From Corynebacterium kalidii (GTDB taxonomy: Bacteria; Actinomycetota; Actinomycetes; Mycobacteriales; Mycobacteriaceae): a stretch of 64,000 nt of DNA. The notes beneath the pieces were generated by a model. It was not told where the DNA came from. It saw only the letters and a program-made list of their open reading frames with translations, and did no database searches. The position numbers and the translations under genes were made by a program. Of this stretch, positions 1 through 7,663 are shown one piece after another. Within the stretch, counting starts at the first letter, position 1. Each line of letters starts with the position of its first letter. The stretch lies in contig NZ_JALIEA010000011.1 of assembly GCF_022869005.1 (NCBI RefSeq), forward strand, positions 1-64,000. The letters run 5' to 3'.

Positions 1-92
1 TTGACGGAACCGACGATGGTGTCGAGGACGGAGCCGAAGGTGTCGACGATGGCGTTGATGACGGTGGTGAGGATCTCAGCGATTGCAGACAT
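1..92 (-). CDS. Tandem amphipathic micropeptide, copy A (3' end cut by window)
   Basis: Reading the minus strand from ATG at 92 gives 30 full codons beginning MSAIAEILTTVINAIVDTFG, with the last codon(s) and stop outside the window. It differs from copy B at only two residues in the visible part (Ser for Thr at positions 2 and 21). A GGAAGG ribosome site lies at 101-106, 8 nt before the start. There is no signal peptide and no cysteine; Ile, Leu, Val and Phe recur every 3-4 residues, predicting one long amphipathic helix. Mycolata make very short, leaderless channel peptides of this style (PorA/PorH family), but I cannot show homology, so porin-like is only a suggestion. Confidence 0.8.
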   Translation of the reverse strand, partial: MSAIAEILTTVINAIVDTFGSVLDTIVGSV

Positions 93-170
93 GAAGGTGA
101 CCTTCCGATTGAATGTATGGGGTTAGCGCAGCAACGTTCCCGGTCGGGCCCGTGGCGCTTCAGATCTAGT

Positions 171-196
171 ATCGGGGGCGTCCTGCGGTCCGTTAC
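171..196 (-). promoter_or_regulatory. SigD-like promoter of copy A
   Basis: On the minus strand the sequence reads GTAACG, 16 nt, CGAT, about 80 nt before the copy A start. The same arrangement with the same spacing stands before copy B. From memory this matches the consensus of corynebacterial SigD promoters (GTAAC[A/G]-N16-GAT), which drive mycomembrane genes. Function is inferred. Confidence 0.5.
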
Positions 197-279
197 ATCG
201 CGTCAAGAATCTTTCCTCTCCTGGCCGGGAGGTGTGTCGCCGCTGGAGAAGGGGATGGAGGTTCCGGGGGCATAGAGGA

Positions 280-309
280 GACCCCGACCAGCGTCAGCTG
301 GTCGGGGTC
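280..309 (-). terminator. Hairpin downstream of copy B
   Basis: A perfect 13-bp stem (GACCCCGACCAGC with its complement) and a 4-nt loop begin 35 nt past the copy B stop. No clear T tract follows on the minus strand, so it could be a terminator or a transcript-stabilising stem between two peptide genes. Confidence 0.6.
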
Positions 310-343
310 TGTCCGGCTGTCCCTGGGGGGCTAGCTCACCGTC

Positions 344-439
344 TTACTTGACGGAACCGACGATGGTGTCGAGGACGGTGCCGAAGGTGTCGACGATGGC
401 GTTGATGACGGTGGTGAGGATCTCAGCGATGGCGGTCAT
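344..439 (-). CDS. Tandem amphipathic micropeptide, copy B (31 aa)
   Basis: A complete 31-codon gene plus TAA. It starts MTAIAEILTTVINAIVDTFG and ends TIVGSVK. GGAAGG at 448-453 is the ribosome site, 8 nt upstream. Net charge is slightly negative (one Glu, two Asp, one Lys). Hydrophobic residues at 4, 7, 8, 11, 12, 15, 16, 19, 22, 23, 26, 27 and 30 mark one face of a helix. Ser29 is conserved in the complete copies and is a conceivable site for O-acylation, since PorA/PorH of C. glutamicum are O-mycoloylated on Ser. The gene has its own promoter and hairpin, so each copy looks like an independent unit. Function unknown. Confidence 0.85.
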   Translation of the reverse strand: MTAIAEILTTVINAIVDTFGTVLDTIVGSVK

Positions 440-519
440 GGTGTTTGCCTTCCGGTTGTGTGTACTGGGTGGGCGCGGCGGTGGTCCTTGTGAGGCCCCT
501 GCGGCGCTTCATTCCTAGT

Positions 520-545
520 ATCGGGGCCATCCGGCAAATCGTTAC
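520..545 (-). promoter_or_regulatory. SigD-like promoter of copy B
   Basis: The minus strand reads GTAACG, 16 nt, CGAT. The flanking CTTC...CTAGTATCGGGG block is also shared with the copy A promoter, while the spacer differs, which suggests the two boxes are held by selection. It lies about 81 nt before the copy B start. Confidence 0.5.
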
Positions 546-613
546 GCTGTGGAAAGAATCCTTCTGTCTGTGGGCGTGGGGCGGTACCGTCAGTGGGAAG
601 GCTCGGGACATGC

Positions 614-645
614 AAAAGCTCCGACCAGCCGGAGCTGATCGGAGC
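614..645 (-). terminator. Rho-independent terminator of copy C
   Basis: A 12-bp stem (618-629 with 634-645, one G-T pair), a 4-nt loop and TTTT on the minus strand at 617-614, beginning 34 nt after the copy C stop. Confidence 0.8.
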
Positions 646-678
646 GTTTGATGTGCCCCAAGAGCTGGGGCAGCCGTC

Positions 679-774
679 TTACTTGACGGAACCGGCGACG
701 GTGTCGAGGACGGTGCCGAAGGTAGCGACGATGGCGTCGATGACGGTGGTGAGGATGGTAGCGATGTCGGTCAT
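679..774 (-). CDS. Tandem amphipathic micropeptide, copy C (31 aa)
   Basis: A third 31-codon gene, starting MTDIATILTTVIDAIVATFG and ending TVAGSVK. It differs from copy B at seven positions, nearly all conservative for the helix pattern, so reading frame and amphipathicity have been kept. An AAAGGGG ribosome site stands just upstream. The three copies are head-to-tail at a spacing of about 340 nt, with separate promoters and hairpins. Repeated non-deleterious change plus frame conservation argues that they are real genes, although each is far below usual annotation cut-offs. No Sec signal; function not known. Confidence 0.85.
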   Translation of the reverse strand: MTDIATILTTVIDAIVATFGTVLDTVAGSVK

Positions 775-846
775 GATGACCCCTTTCGGTAGAACGTATA
801 CGGTCTGACCGTGTCCGGCCGGTGGGCCGTCTGCGGTACGGGTCAA

Positions 847-876
847 ACTGTAGCGGACGATGCCCCTTCCTGTGAA
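847..876 (-). promoter_or_regulatory. Housekeeping-type promoter candidate for copy C
   Basis: Minus strand: TTCACA, 18 nt, TACAGT, about 73 nt before the start codon. Copy C lacks the GTAACG/CGAT arrangement of copies A and B, so it may respond to a different sigma factor. Confidence 0.35.
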
Positions 877-1018
877 GGTAACGAACGTGTAACAGCGACC
901 CGGCGCTCATGTCGGGGGTGAAAACACTTCAGCGACGTGCATTAACGGCGTTCATGGCGGGGGTGGTTGCTTCACTGGAGGTAAGGGTATCCACTTTTAG
1001 TGGAAAGTTATGGAAGCA

Positions 1019-3136
1019 TTAGTGCATACCGGCAGCGGGGTGCGTCTGTGCCCGGGGGACCATGTCGTCGTAGTCCGTCATCAACGGCACGTCGGCGATG
1101 TTCCCCGGCACGGCGAAGGCGTCCACCAGCGTCTGTGACCAGGGCCCGAGGGAATCCACCAGGTCGTTCAGTGCCGCGCGGGCGGCCTTCGTCCGGGTCC
1201 CCGTCAACAGGTTCTGCTCCTGGTACCAACCGCTGTTCCCGTGGATGATGTCCAGCACGAAGACGTCACGTACCTGCTCCATGATCTCCTTCGCCTGCCC
1301 GTCCGGCAGGCCGGCCTCCGCCTCCAGCATCGCCTCCAGGATGATCCGGTCCACATGCGCCCACGCGCACTCCAGGAGGTGGTCCTGGGCCTTGTCCACC
1401 AGCGCGGCAGCATCCTTGATCTCCATCTTCTGCGCCGGCCGGATCCGGCGGATCAACGACATCAGCAGACGGTTCTCCCGCTCCGTGAGTAGCTCCACCT
1501 GGTAGGCCGCGTCGAACAGGGACGTCTCCTCCCGGTCCGTGAACGAGTCCACCAGGTTCTGGATCAAGGTGTCCGCCGCCGTCCGGCGTTTCAGCAACGT
1601 ACCGAAGTTGTCCAGGCCGAAGCGCACGAGCTCCAACGGCTTCAGGTCCCCGACCTCCCGGGAGAACCCGGTCAGCAGTTCCTTCGCCGCCAACTGCATC
1701 ATCACCACGTTGTCGCCCTCGAAGGTGGTGAACACGTCCGAGTCCGCCTTGAAGGTGGTCAGCAGGTTCTCCGTCATGTACCCCGCGCCTCCGCACGCCT
1801 CACGGCACTCCTGGATCACACGCGTGGCATGGGCGGTGTTCGCCGCCTTCAGTGCGGCCGCGTGGGCCTCCAGCTCCCGCTGGTCCCAACGCTGCTCCTT
1901 GGTCATGTCCGTCCGGTCGATCCCCGCGCTCTCCAGGTCATGCAACCGGGAGATCAACTGGTTCGACGCCAACTGCAGACCGTAACTCCGGGCGATCAAC
2001 GGGATCAGGCGCAGACGGTGCTTGCGGTGCTCGATGAGCCGGTTCTCCGGCAGGTCGTCGTCCGGGGCGAACTGCCGGCGCAGGTTCGCGTACCCCGTCG
2101 CGATCGCCAACGCCGAGCGCGCCGCCGCGCCCGAGGCAGCGCCCACGGTGATCCGTCCACGGATCAACGCACCCAGCATGGTGAAGAACCGCGCCCCGTC
2201 GGACTCGATGGGGGAGGAGTACTCACCCTCCTCGGAGACGTCGGCGAACCGGTTGAGCAGGTTCTCCCGCGGCACACGCACATGGTCGAAGGTGAACGTG
2301 CCGTTGTCCACGCCCTTCAGCCCGCCCTTGTGCAGGTGGTCGCCGATGCCCACCCCGGGCTTCGCCGTCCCGTCCTCGTCGCGGACCTCCACGACGATGC
2401 AGTGCACACCGTGGGACTCACCCAGGTCGCCGTCCTCGTCCGGGGTATACAGCTGGCAGAACACCGCGGCCATGCGGGCGTGCTTCGCGGCGTTGCCGAT
2501 GTACCACTTCTCCGCCGACGCGGTCGGGGTGTTGATCACGAACTCCCGGGTCTGTCTGTCGTAGACCGCGGTGGTCTCCAACGACTGGACGTCCGACCCG
2601 TGCCCACGCTCGGTCATGGCGAACGAGCCGAGCGTGCGCAGCTCCATGATGTCCTTGATCAGCGGGATGTGGCGCGCGGTGCCCAGGTTCTCCACCGCAC
2701 CTCCCCACAGGCCCCACTGCACCCCGGCCTTGACCATCAGGGACAGGTCGGCGCCACCCACGACCTCGATGGAGGTCAGGGTGGCGCCGATGTCCCCGGT
2801 GCCGCCGTGGTCCTCGTGGAACGCCCCGCGTGGTGCGCCGGTGGAGAGCATGTCGTGCACCTGGGCCAGGGTGCGTTCCCGGGCCTCGTCGATGCCCAGT
2901 GTGTCGTCGGGACGGAGGTCCTTCTCCTCGATCAGGGCGCGGGTCCGGTTCTTCACGTCCGGCCACCGCCCGTCCAGGACATCCTGGAGCTCCGCGGCCA
3001 CGGCCGTGCGGACGGCGCGGTCCGCACGGTCGCGGAGCTTCGCCGGACGGTCGGAGCCGCGGCGGGTCAGCCCCGCCGCGATATCGGAGGTGCCGGAGGT
3101 GACAGCGGTGTCGGGGGACTTCTCGGTGTGTGTCAT
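1019..3136 (-). CDS. Acyl-CoA dehydrogenase/oxidase family flavoprotein (705 aa)
   Basis: A flavoenzyme introducing an alpha-beta double bond into acyl-CoA. At 705 residues it is much longer than the usual ~390-residue dehydrogenase and fits the acyl-CoA oxidase architecture. Visible motifs: MTERGHGSDVQSLETT (around residue 175), typical of oxidases, GVHCIVVEVRDEDG, KGVDNGTFTFDHVRVPRENL, and REACGGAGY in the C-terminal half. The C-terminal third is the extra helical oxidase domain. It is transcribed divergently from the MFS gene over a 72-nt gap that must hold both promoters. Downstream there is only a weak CCACT/AGTGG hairpin at 991-1003. Fatty-acid oxidation is the safe role; chain length is unknown. 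Confidence 0.85.
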   Translation of the reverse strand: MTHTEKSPDTAVTSGTSDIAAGLTRRGSDRPAKLRDRADRAVRTAVAAELQDVLDGRWPDVKNRTRALIEEKDLRPDDTLGIDEARERTLAQVHDMLSTGAPRGAFHEDHGGTGDIGATLTSIEVVGGADLSLMVKAGVQWGLWGGAVENLGTARHIPLIKDIMELRTLGSFAMTERGHGSDVQSLETTAVYDRQTREFVINTPTASAEKWYIGNAAKHARMAAVFCQLYTPDEDGDLGESHGVHCIVVEVRDEDGTAKPGVGIGDHLHKGGLKGVDNGTFTFDHVRVPRENLLNRFADVSEEGEYSSPIESDGARFFTMLGALIRGRITVGAASGAAARSALAIATGYANLRRQFAPDDDLPENRLIEHRKHRLRLIPLIARSYGLQLASNQLISRLHDLESAGIDRTDMTKEQRWDQRELEAHAAALKAANTAHATRVIQECREACGGAGYMTENLLTTFKADSDVFTTFEGDNVVMMQLAAKELLTGFSREVGDLKPLELVRFGLDNFGTLLKRRTAADTLIQNLVDSFTDREETSLFDAAYQVELLTERENRLLMSLIRRIRPAQKMEIKDAAALVDKAQDHLLECAWAHVDRIILEAMLEAEAGLPDGQAKEIMEQVRDVFVLDIIHGNSGWYQEQNLLTGTRTKAARAALNDLVDSLGPWSQTLVDAFAVPGNIADVPLMTDYDDMVPRAQTHPAAGMH

Positions 3137-3208
3137 ACCACCCGATGGTACGTGTGGACAGGGGCCTGGGTGTGAGGACGGACACTCAGAGGTCCTACCA
3201 TGTGAGGT

Positions 3209-4483
3209 ATGACCGAGAATGACCGTAACGAGCAGGTTCCCTCACTCCGCCCGGACCGACGGCGGGCCGGACGCTCCTCCCGCGACGCCCGGGCCTGGCT
3301 CTTCGTCGCCTTCGCCGTGTTCAGCGTGGCCTGGGGCGGTAACGAAGCCACCCCGATGCTCGTGTTCTACCGGCAGGAAGCCGTGTTCAGCGATGTCTTC
3401 GTCGACTCGCTGTTGGTGTCCTACGCCGTCGGCATCATCGGCGGCCTGCTGATCTGCGGGCCGCTCTCGGACCGCTTCGGACGCAAGGCCGTGATGCTCC
3501 CGGCCCCCGCCGTTGCCCTGCTGGGCAGCATCTTCATCGCCGTCGGTGAAACCACCGAGACCGTGATGTTCATCGGACGGATCCTGGCGGGCCTCGCCGT
3601 GGGGATCGCCATGTCCGTCGGCGGGTCCTGGATCAAGGAACTCTCCACCCCGGCGTTCGACCCCGGGGCGACCGCCTCGTCCGGCGCGAAACGGGCCACC
3701 ATGTCACTGACCGCGGGCTTCGGCCTCGGTGCCGGCCTCGCCGGTGTCCTCGCCGAATGGGGCCCGATCCCCGGCCAGCTGCCGTACATCGTGCACTGCG
3801 CCATCTCCGTCGTCGCCCTGGCCGGACTGATGACCGTGCCGGAGACCCGCCAGTCCGCCCACCTGAAGGTGAAGGGCTCCTTCTGGTCGGACATCCTCGT
3901 CCCGACGGTCCGGCACCCACGCTTCCTCACCGTGGTCGCGCCCATCGCACCCTGGGTGTTCGGCGCGGCCGGGGTGGCCTACGCCATCACGCCGCGGCTG
4001 GTCCAGGACCAGGTGGACGTTCCGGTGGCCTTCTCGGGCCTGCTCACCGTGATCTCCCTGGCGTCCGGCTTCACCATCCAGCAGTTCGGCCCCCGGATCA
4101 ACACCGACCGCAACGCCCGCGGCCCGATCGTCGCGCTGCTCCTGGTGATCGTCGGGATGGGCGTCGCCAGCGCCGCCGCCATGGACATCGCGGTGTGGAG
4201 CGCGGTCGTCGTGGCGGTTATCCTCGGCGCCGCCTACGGCCTCTGCCTGATCAGCGGACTCACCGAGGTCCAGCGCATCGCCGGGCCGGACGACCTCGCC
4301 GGGCTGACCGCGGCGTACTACACCCTGACCTACATCGGGTTCTTCTTCCCCATGATCCTCACCAGGCTGTCGTCCACCTTCAGCTACCCGGAGATGCTCG
4401 GGGCAGGCATCGTCGTCGCCGTGGTCTGCCTCGTCATCGTCTCCGTGTTCTCCCGGAAGAACCTGCCCGCGGCAGGGGAGTAG
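3209..4483 (+). CDS. MFS transporter (424 aa)
   Basis: A major facilitator superfamily integral membrane transporter with about 12 hydrophobic segments. After a charged N-terminus (two Arg clusters), the first helix begins near residue 28. The loop between helices 2 and 3 has the family signature GPLSDRFGRKAVM (about residue 83), and the matching central segment starts near residue 220 after a cytoplasmic linker. Substrate cannot be predicted; length and layout fit the drug/metabolite exporter type. ATG follows GTGAGGT. Its last 50 nt overlap the convergent flippase-like gene, an unusual tail-to-tail overlap. Confidence 0.85.
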   Translation: MTENDRNEQVPSLRPDRRRAGRSSRDARAWLFVAFAVFSVAWGGNEATPMLVFYRQEAVFSDVFVDSLLVSYAVGIIGGLLICGPLSDRFGRKAVMLPAPAVALLGSIFIAVGETTETVMFIGRILAGLAVGIAMSVGGSWIKELSTPAFDPGATASSGAKRATMSLTAGFGLGAGLAGVLAEWGPIPGQLPYIVHCAISVVALAGLMTVPETRQSAHLKVKGSFWSDILVPTVRHPRFLTVVAPIAPWVFGAAGVAYAITPRLVQDQVDVPVAFSGLLTVISLASGFTIQQFGPRINTDRNARGPIVALLLVIVGMGVASAAAMDIAVWSAVVVAVILGAAYGLCLISGLTEVQRIAGPDDLAGLTAAYYTLTYIGFFFPMILTRLSSTFSYPEMLGAGIVVAVVCLVIVSVFSRKNLPAAGE

Positions 4484-5729
4484 CCGCCGACCGGGGGGAG
4501 GTTGGCAGCTGCGGCCGCAGGACCAGCACCCCGAGGTGCACCACCACACCCGCCAATGGCGCGACCCCCAGCGCCAGCACCGCCCGGGCCTCCGGCGAGG
4601 CGTCCACCAGCAGGAGTGCGACAGCGGCGACGGTCGCCACCGCCCATCCCGCGAGATACAGGGAATGGCGTTCGGCGGCATGGGCGGCCGAGCCCGTCAC
4701 CATCAGCAGCGCCGTCGACGCGGAGGCCACCGTCAGGAGCGCCAGGACCAGCGCCGGGCTGACCAGACCGGCGTCGAAGAAGAGCAGCATCAGCGGGCGG
4801 GCCAGCCAGTACGCCGCCACCCCGCCCGCCACGGCGGTCCCCACGATGACCGCCGCCGGGGCCGCGCAGGCCTGCAGCACCCGGTCGCGGTGCCGCGTGA
4901 AATGCACGATCAACGCCGGCTGGAAACGCTGCAACGGAACCAGCAACGGGGCACGGGTCAGCGTGACCGCCGTGATCACCGCGGCCAACGCACCCGGTGC
5001 CACGCCACTACCCGAGGTGAACGAGAGCAGCACCGGGAACCCCGTGATCAGCACCGCGTTCGCCCCCGACGCCAGCATCGCCTTGACCGTCCGTCGGACG
5101 AACTCCGCGGCCGGTACGTCCCCCACCTCACGCAGGACGTCGCGTTGGGCCGGCACCAGAAGCAGGAATCCCAGCCACGTCGCCGCGCCGACCACCGTGA
5201 CCAACAGGAACGCCAGCAGGTGCCAGCCCAGCACCCACGCCACCAACGCCAACAGGATCCGGACGGCACTGTCCACGCTGATCAGCCACGCGAACGCCGA
5301 CCAACGGGTCGCGGCGGACAACAGGCCGCACACCGCGGCCTGGAACGTGTAGGACGCCAACCCCACGGCCATCAGGAGCGCCCCCGACACCTCGAGCCCC
5401 CGGTCGTCGGGGAGGACCGCCGATGACCACAACGGCGCCGAGGCGACGGTCAGGGCCCCGACGACCACGGCGAACCCCAGCGCCACCGCCATCGGGCGGG
5501 CACAGGACGCGGCGTCCGGCAGCAGCCGTCCCGACGGGCTGCGGCGCGCGGCCACCGACCGCGCGGTCTCCTGCAACAGCCCGTCGACCAGTCCGGCCAG
5601 GGCGAAGAACAGACCCCAGAACACCGAGAACGCCTCGTAGCTCACGGTGTCGAGCGCCCGGCCGGCGACGACGATCACCGCATAACCGGAAACCGCCACC
5701 ACGAGGGTGGCGGCGGAGAGGGCCCTCAC
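4434..5729 (-). CDS. Polytopic membrane protein, polysaccharide-flippase-like (431 aa)
   Basis: About 12 hydrophobic helices, with an N-terminus (VVAVSGYAVIVVAGRAL, then FSVFWGLFFALAGLVDGLLQ) that resembles the Wzx/MATE-type lipid-linked polysaccharide exporters of actinobacteria. The start is GTG at 5729; no strong ribosome site is visible. It lies 47 nt downstream of the mycolyltransferase on the same strand, so the two may be co-transcribed, which would suit a cell-envelope role. The C-terminus ends in a basic tail (GRTRRR) that overlaps the MFS gene. The assignment to a flippase rests on hydropathy and overall resemblance only. Confidence 0.65.
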   Translation of the reverse strand: MRALSAATLVVAVSGYAVIVVAGRALDTVSYEAFSVFWGLFFALAGLVDGLLQETARSVAARRSPSGRLLPDAASCARPMAVALGFAVVVGALTVASAPLWSSAVLPDDRGLEVSGALLMAVGLASYTFQAAVCGLLSAATRWSAFAWLISVDSAVRILLALVAWVLGWHLLAFLLVTVVGAATWLGFLLLVPAQRDVLREVGDVPAAEFVRRTVKAMLASGANAVLITGFPVLLSFTSGSGVAPGALAAVITAVTLTRAPLLVPLQRFQPALIVHFTRHRDRVLQACAAPAAVIVGTAVAGGVAAYWLARPLMLLFFDAGLVSPALVLALLTVASASTALLMVTGSAAHAAERHSLYLAGWAVATVAAVALLLVDASPEARAVLALGVAPLAGVVVHLGVLVLRPQLPTSPRSAATPLPRAGSSGRTRRR

Positions 5730-5776
5730 GGGCCCGGTGGTTTTCCGGGTGACGGCGGGAATCGGACGTCCGGTCC

Positions 5777-7171
5777 TTATTCGGCGGCCTCGCCGTACTG
5801 CTCCGCCAGTGCGTCGGAGACGGACTCCTGGAGCGGGATCAGCGAGGAGACCGGGGTGGAACCGCGGGCGCCCATGCCCGGGTTCTTCTGCAGGTAGTCG
5901 GCCTTGCCCGCGTCACGCTGACGGACCGCCTCGGCACCGTTGCCGGGGAAGAGGCCTTCGGAGATGGTGGGCCAGGAGTCGAACATGTCGTCCTGCCAGT
6001 AGCCCCACTGGTGGGTGCCGGTGTTGCGGAAGTTGTACACCAGGTTGTTGGACTCCCGGGTGATGCCGGCGGCGTCCGTCTTGGACTTCAGCATGTGGGT
6101 GCAGACGTTGGTCACGGCCTCGATGGCACCACCCTCGACGGCCGGGGTGATCGAGCCGGGGAGGAAACCGTTGAGCCGGTCGCCGGAGGGCACGTCGTGC
6201 TCACCCATCAGACCCGTGGAAGACGAGACGTAGACGTTGTGCTGGTCCTTCAGGTCGGCGGCGTTGGCCAGGGCGTCGTTCTCCAGCGCCACGGCCCCGT
6301 TGCGGTCGCCCCACATCTGCTCGTAGGTGGCGTTGCCGCGGTCCAGGACGATGTCCACGGTGCGGGCCGCCTCGCCGGAGGTCGCCGCGCAGCCGGAGTA
6401 GGCGCCGATGGAGTCGTAGAACCCGGAGTACTTCTCGCCGTAGACCAGGGTGGTGGACCCGGTCATGGACATACCGATGATGGAACGGTTCGGGTTCGAC
6501 GTGCCCAGGGCTGACTCCATCGGCCCGGGGAGCTCCTGGACCAGGAAGGTCTCCCAGGCCTGCTTCTTGCCGCCCTTGTCGAGGGTCGCGTTCGGCTGCT
6601 CCCAGTCGGTGTAGTACGAGAACGCGCCCTCCATGGGGATGACGACGTTCACGTTGCCGATCTGGTTGCCGTAGAAGTCCACGGCGTTGGTCTGACGCAG
6701 CCAGTTCGCCGCGCCCTCGCCGCCGTCTGCACCGTTGAGCAGGTAGATCGTCGGGGCGTTCGCATGGTCGTCCCTGGCCCGGATCGTGACGATCGGGATG
6801 TCGCGGTTCATGGCCTCGGAGTGCACCAGACGCTCCTCCATCCGCTTGTAGCGGTCGCCGGCCTTCCAGGTGGCCTGCTCGGCCTCGTTGGAGCCGTCCT
6901 CCGCCTGGTACACGTAGTCACGCCACGCGGCCTTGGATTCCTCGACGTAGTTCCTCTGCTCCGCTGCTGCGCGGGTGGGGAAGGGGTCGTTCACCGTCGC
7001 CGCGTCGCGGAAGTCCGAGGCCGGACGACCGTCGCCGGTCTCGGACTGCGCGGCGGTTGTCAGGGCTTCCCCGGCGACCGCGGCACCCGTGCCGAGCACG
7101 CTGATGACGGACAGGGGCAGGGCTGTGGCGACGGCCGCGGCCGTGACGCGGGCGATGGCGCGCTTGTTCAT
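5777..7171 (-). CDS. Secreted corynomycolyltransferase (antigen 85/Cmt family, 464 aa)
   Basis: Transfers corynomycoloyl groups between trehalose monomycolate and acceptors in the envelope. Residues 1-34 form a Sec signal peptide (MNKRAIARVT start, hydrophobic core, Ala-rich cleavage region). The nucleophile elbow GMSMTG puts the catalytic Ser at 235, and GTHQWGYWQDD near the end supplies the catalytic His387; both are hallmarks of mycolyltransferases. About 60 residues follow the His, a tail longer than in the small Cmt enzymes. I chose ATG at 7171 because GAGGA lies 5 nt upstream and the signal peptide begins there; the frame is open much further but without coding character. It is the only envelope-acylating enzyme in the window. 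Confidence 0.92.
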   Translation of the reverse strand: MNKRAIARVTAAAVATALPLSVISVLGTGAAVAGEALTTAAQSETGDGRPASDFRDAATVNDPFPTRAAAEQRNYVEESKAAWRDYVYQAEDGSNEAEQATWKAGDRYKRMEERLVHSEAMNRDIPIVTIRARDDHANAPTIYLLNGADGGEGAANWLRQTNAVDFYGNQIGNVNVVIPMEGAFSYYTDWEQPNATLDKGGKKQAWETFLVQELPGPMESALGTSNPNRSIIGMSMTGSTTLVYGEKYSGFYDSIGAYSGCAATSGEAARTVDIVLDRGNATYEQMWGDRNGAVALENDALANAADLKDQHNVYVSSSTGLMGEHDVPSGDRLNGFLPGSITPAVEGGAIEAVTNVCTHMLKSKTDAAGITRESNNLVYNFRNTGTHQWGYWQDDMFDSWPTISEGLFPGNGAEAVRQRDAGKADYLQKNPGMGARGSTPVSSLIPLQESVSDALAEQYGEAAE

Positions 7172-7454
7172 TCGGTCCTCAACAAGAAAGTCGGTAAATC
7201 GGTGCAAGGCAGACCCTGTCAGCATAGCCGGTGGGCCTTCCGGCTGTAAGCCAGGTTCCTGTTTCCTGTGGGGAAACGGTCGCGCCCGTGGCGGCGTTAC
7301 CTCGGGGGAGGTCACCGGCGGTGCGGGCCCCACCCCCTCAGGGCCGGTGGAATGTCCCGGGGTGTAGCACTTGCCGTCGGCCGACCGTTTAAGGTTGAGT
7401 GCGACATCAAGACATCGAGACGCGCATCCCCGCACACGTGAAAGAGGAACCCCA

Positions 7455-7565
7455 GTGAATCTCGCCCCCATCGACCAGTTCATCGTCAGCTCCAACGAGG
7501 TGCTCGGCGGCAACATCAACCACTTCATCTCGTCGATCACCGACCTCGTCGTGCGTTTCATGTAG
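7455..7565 (+). CDS. Hydrophobic micropeptide upstream of lpd (36 aa)
   Basis: GTG at 7455 follows AAAGAGGA with ideal spacing and opens a 36-codon frame starting [20 protein letters not shown] and ending TDLVVRFM, then TAG. It has no signal peptide and no cysteine; the last 20 residues are strongly hydrophobic with amphipathic spacing. The segment [13 protein letters not shown] reminds me of the GGNI-containing middle of C. glutamicum PorH, but this is from memory and unverified. The gene stands alone between the mycolyltransferase promoter and lpd and is followed by a nested hairpin. Likely a genuine small membrane-active peptide; role unknown. Confidence 0.7.
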   Translation: MNLAPIDQFIVSSNEVLGGNINHFISSITDLVVRFM

Positions 7566-7571
7566 TAACAG

Positions 7572-7620
7572 GGCACCGTCCTGACCTGTACTTTCGTCAG
7601 GGAACACTGTGGACGGTGCC
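7572..7620 (+). terminator. Nested inverted repeat between micropeptide gene and lpd
   Basis: The outer arms GGCACCGTCC (7572-7581) and GGACGGTGCC (7611-7620) are perfect, and an inner CCTGAC/GTCAGG pair (7580-7585, 7596-7601) competes or stacks inside. No T tract follows. It probably ends the micropeptide transcript. Confidence 0.6.
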
Positions 7621-7650
7621 CCGGGTCCGCACACGGCGCCGGAAAAGTCG

Positions 7651-7663
7651 TATCCTTGACGGT
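7651..7663 (+). promoter_or_regulatory. -10 box of a leaderless lpd promoter
   Basis: TATCCT at 7651-7656 is separated by 7 nt from the GTG of lpd, so transcription should begin at or next to the start codon. No ribosome site is present, which fits a leaderless mRNA. Confidence 0.6.
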
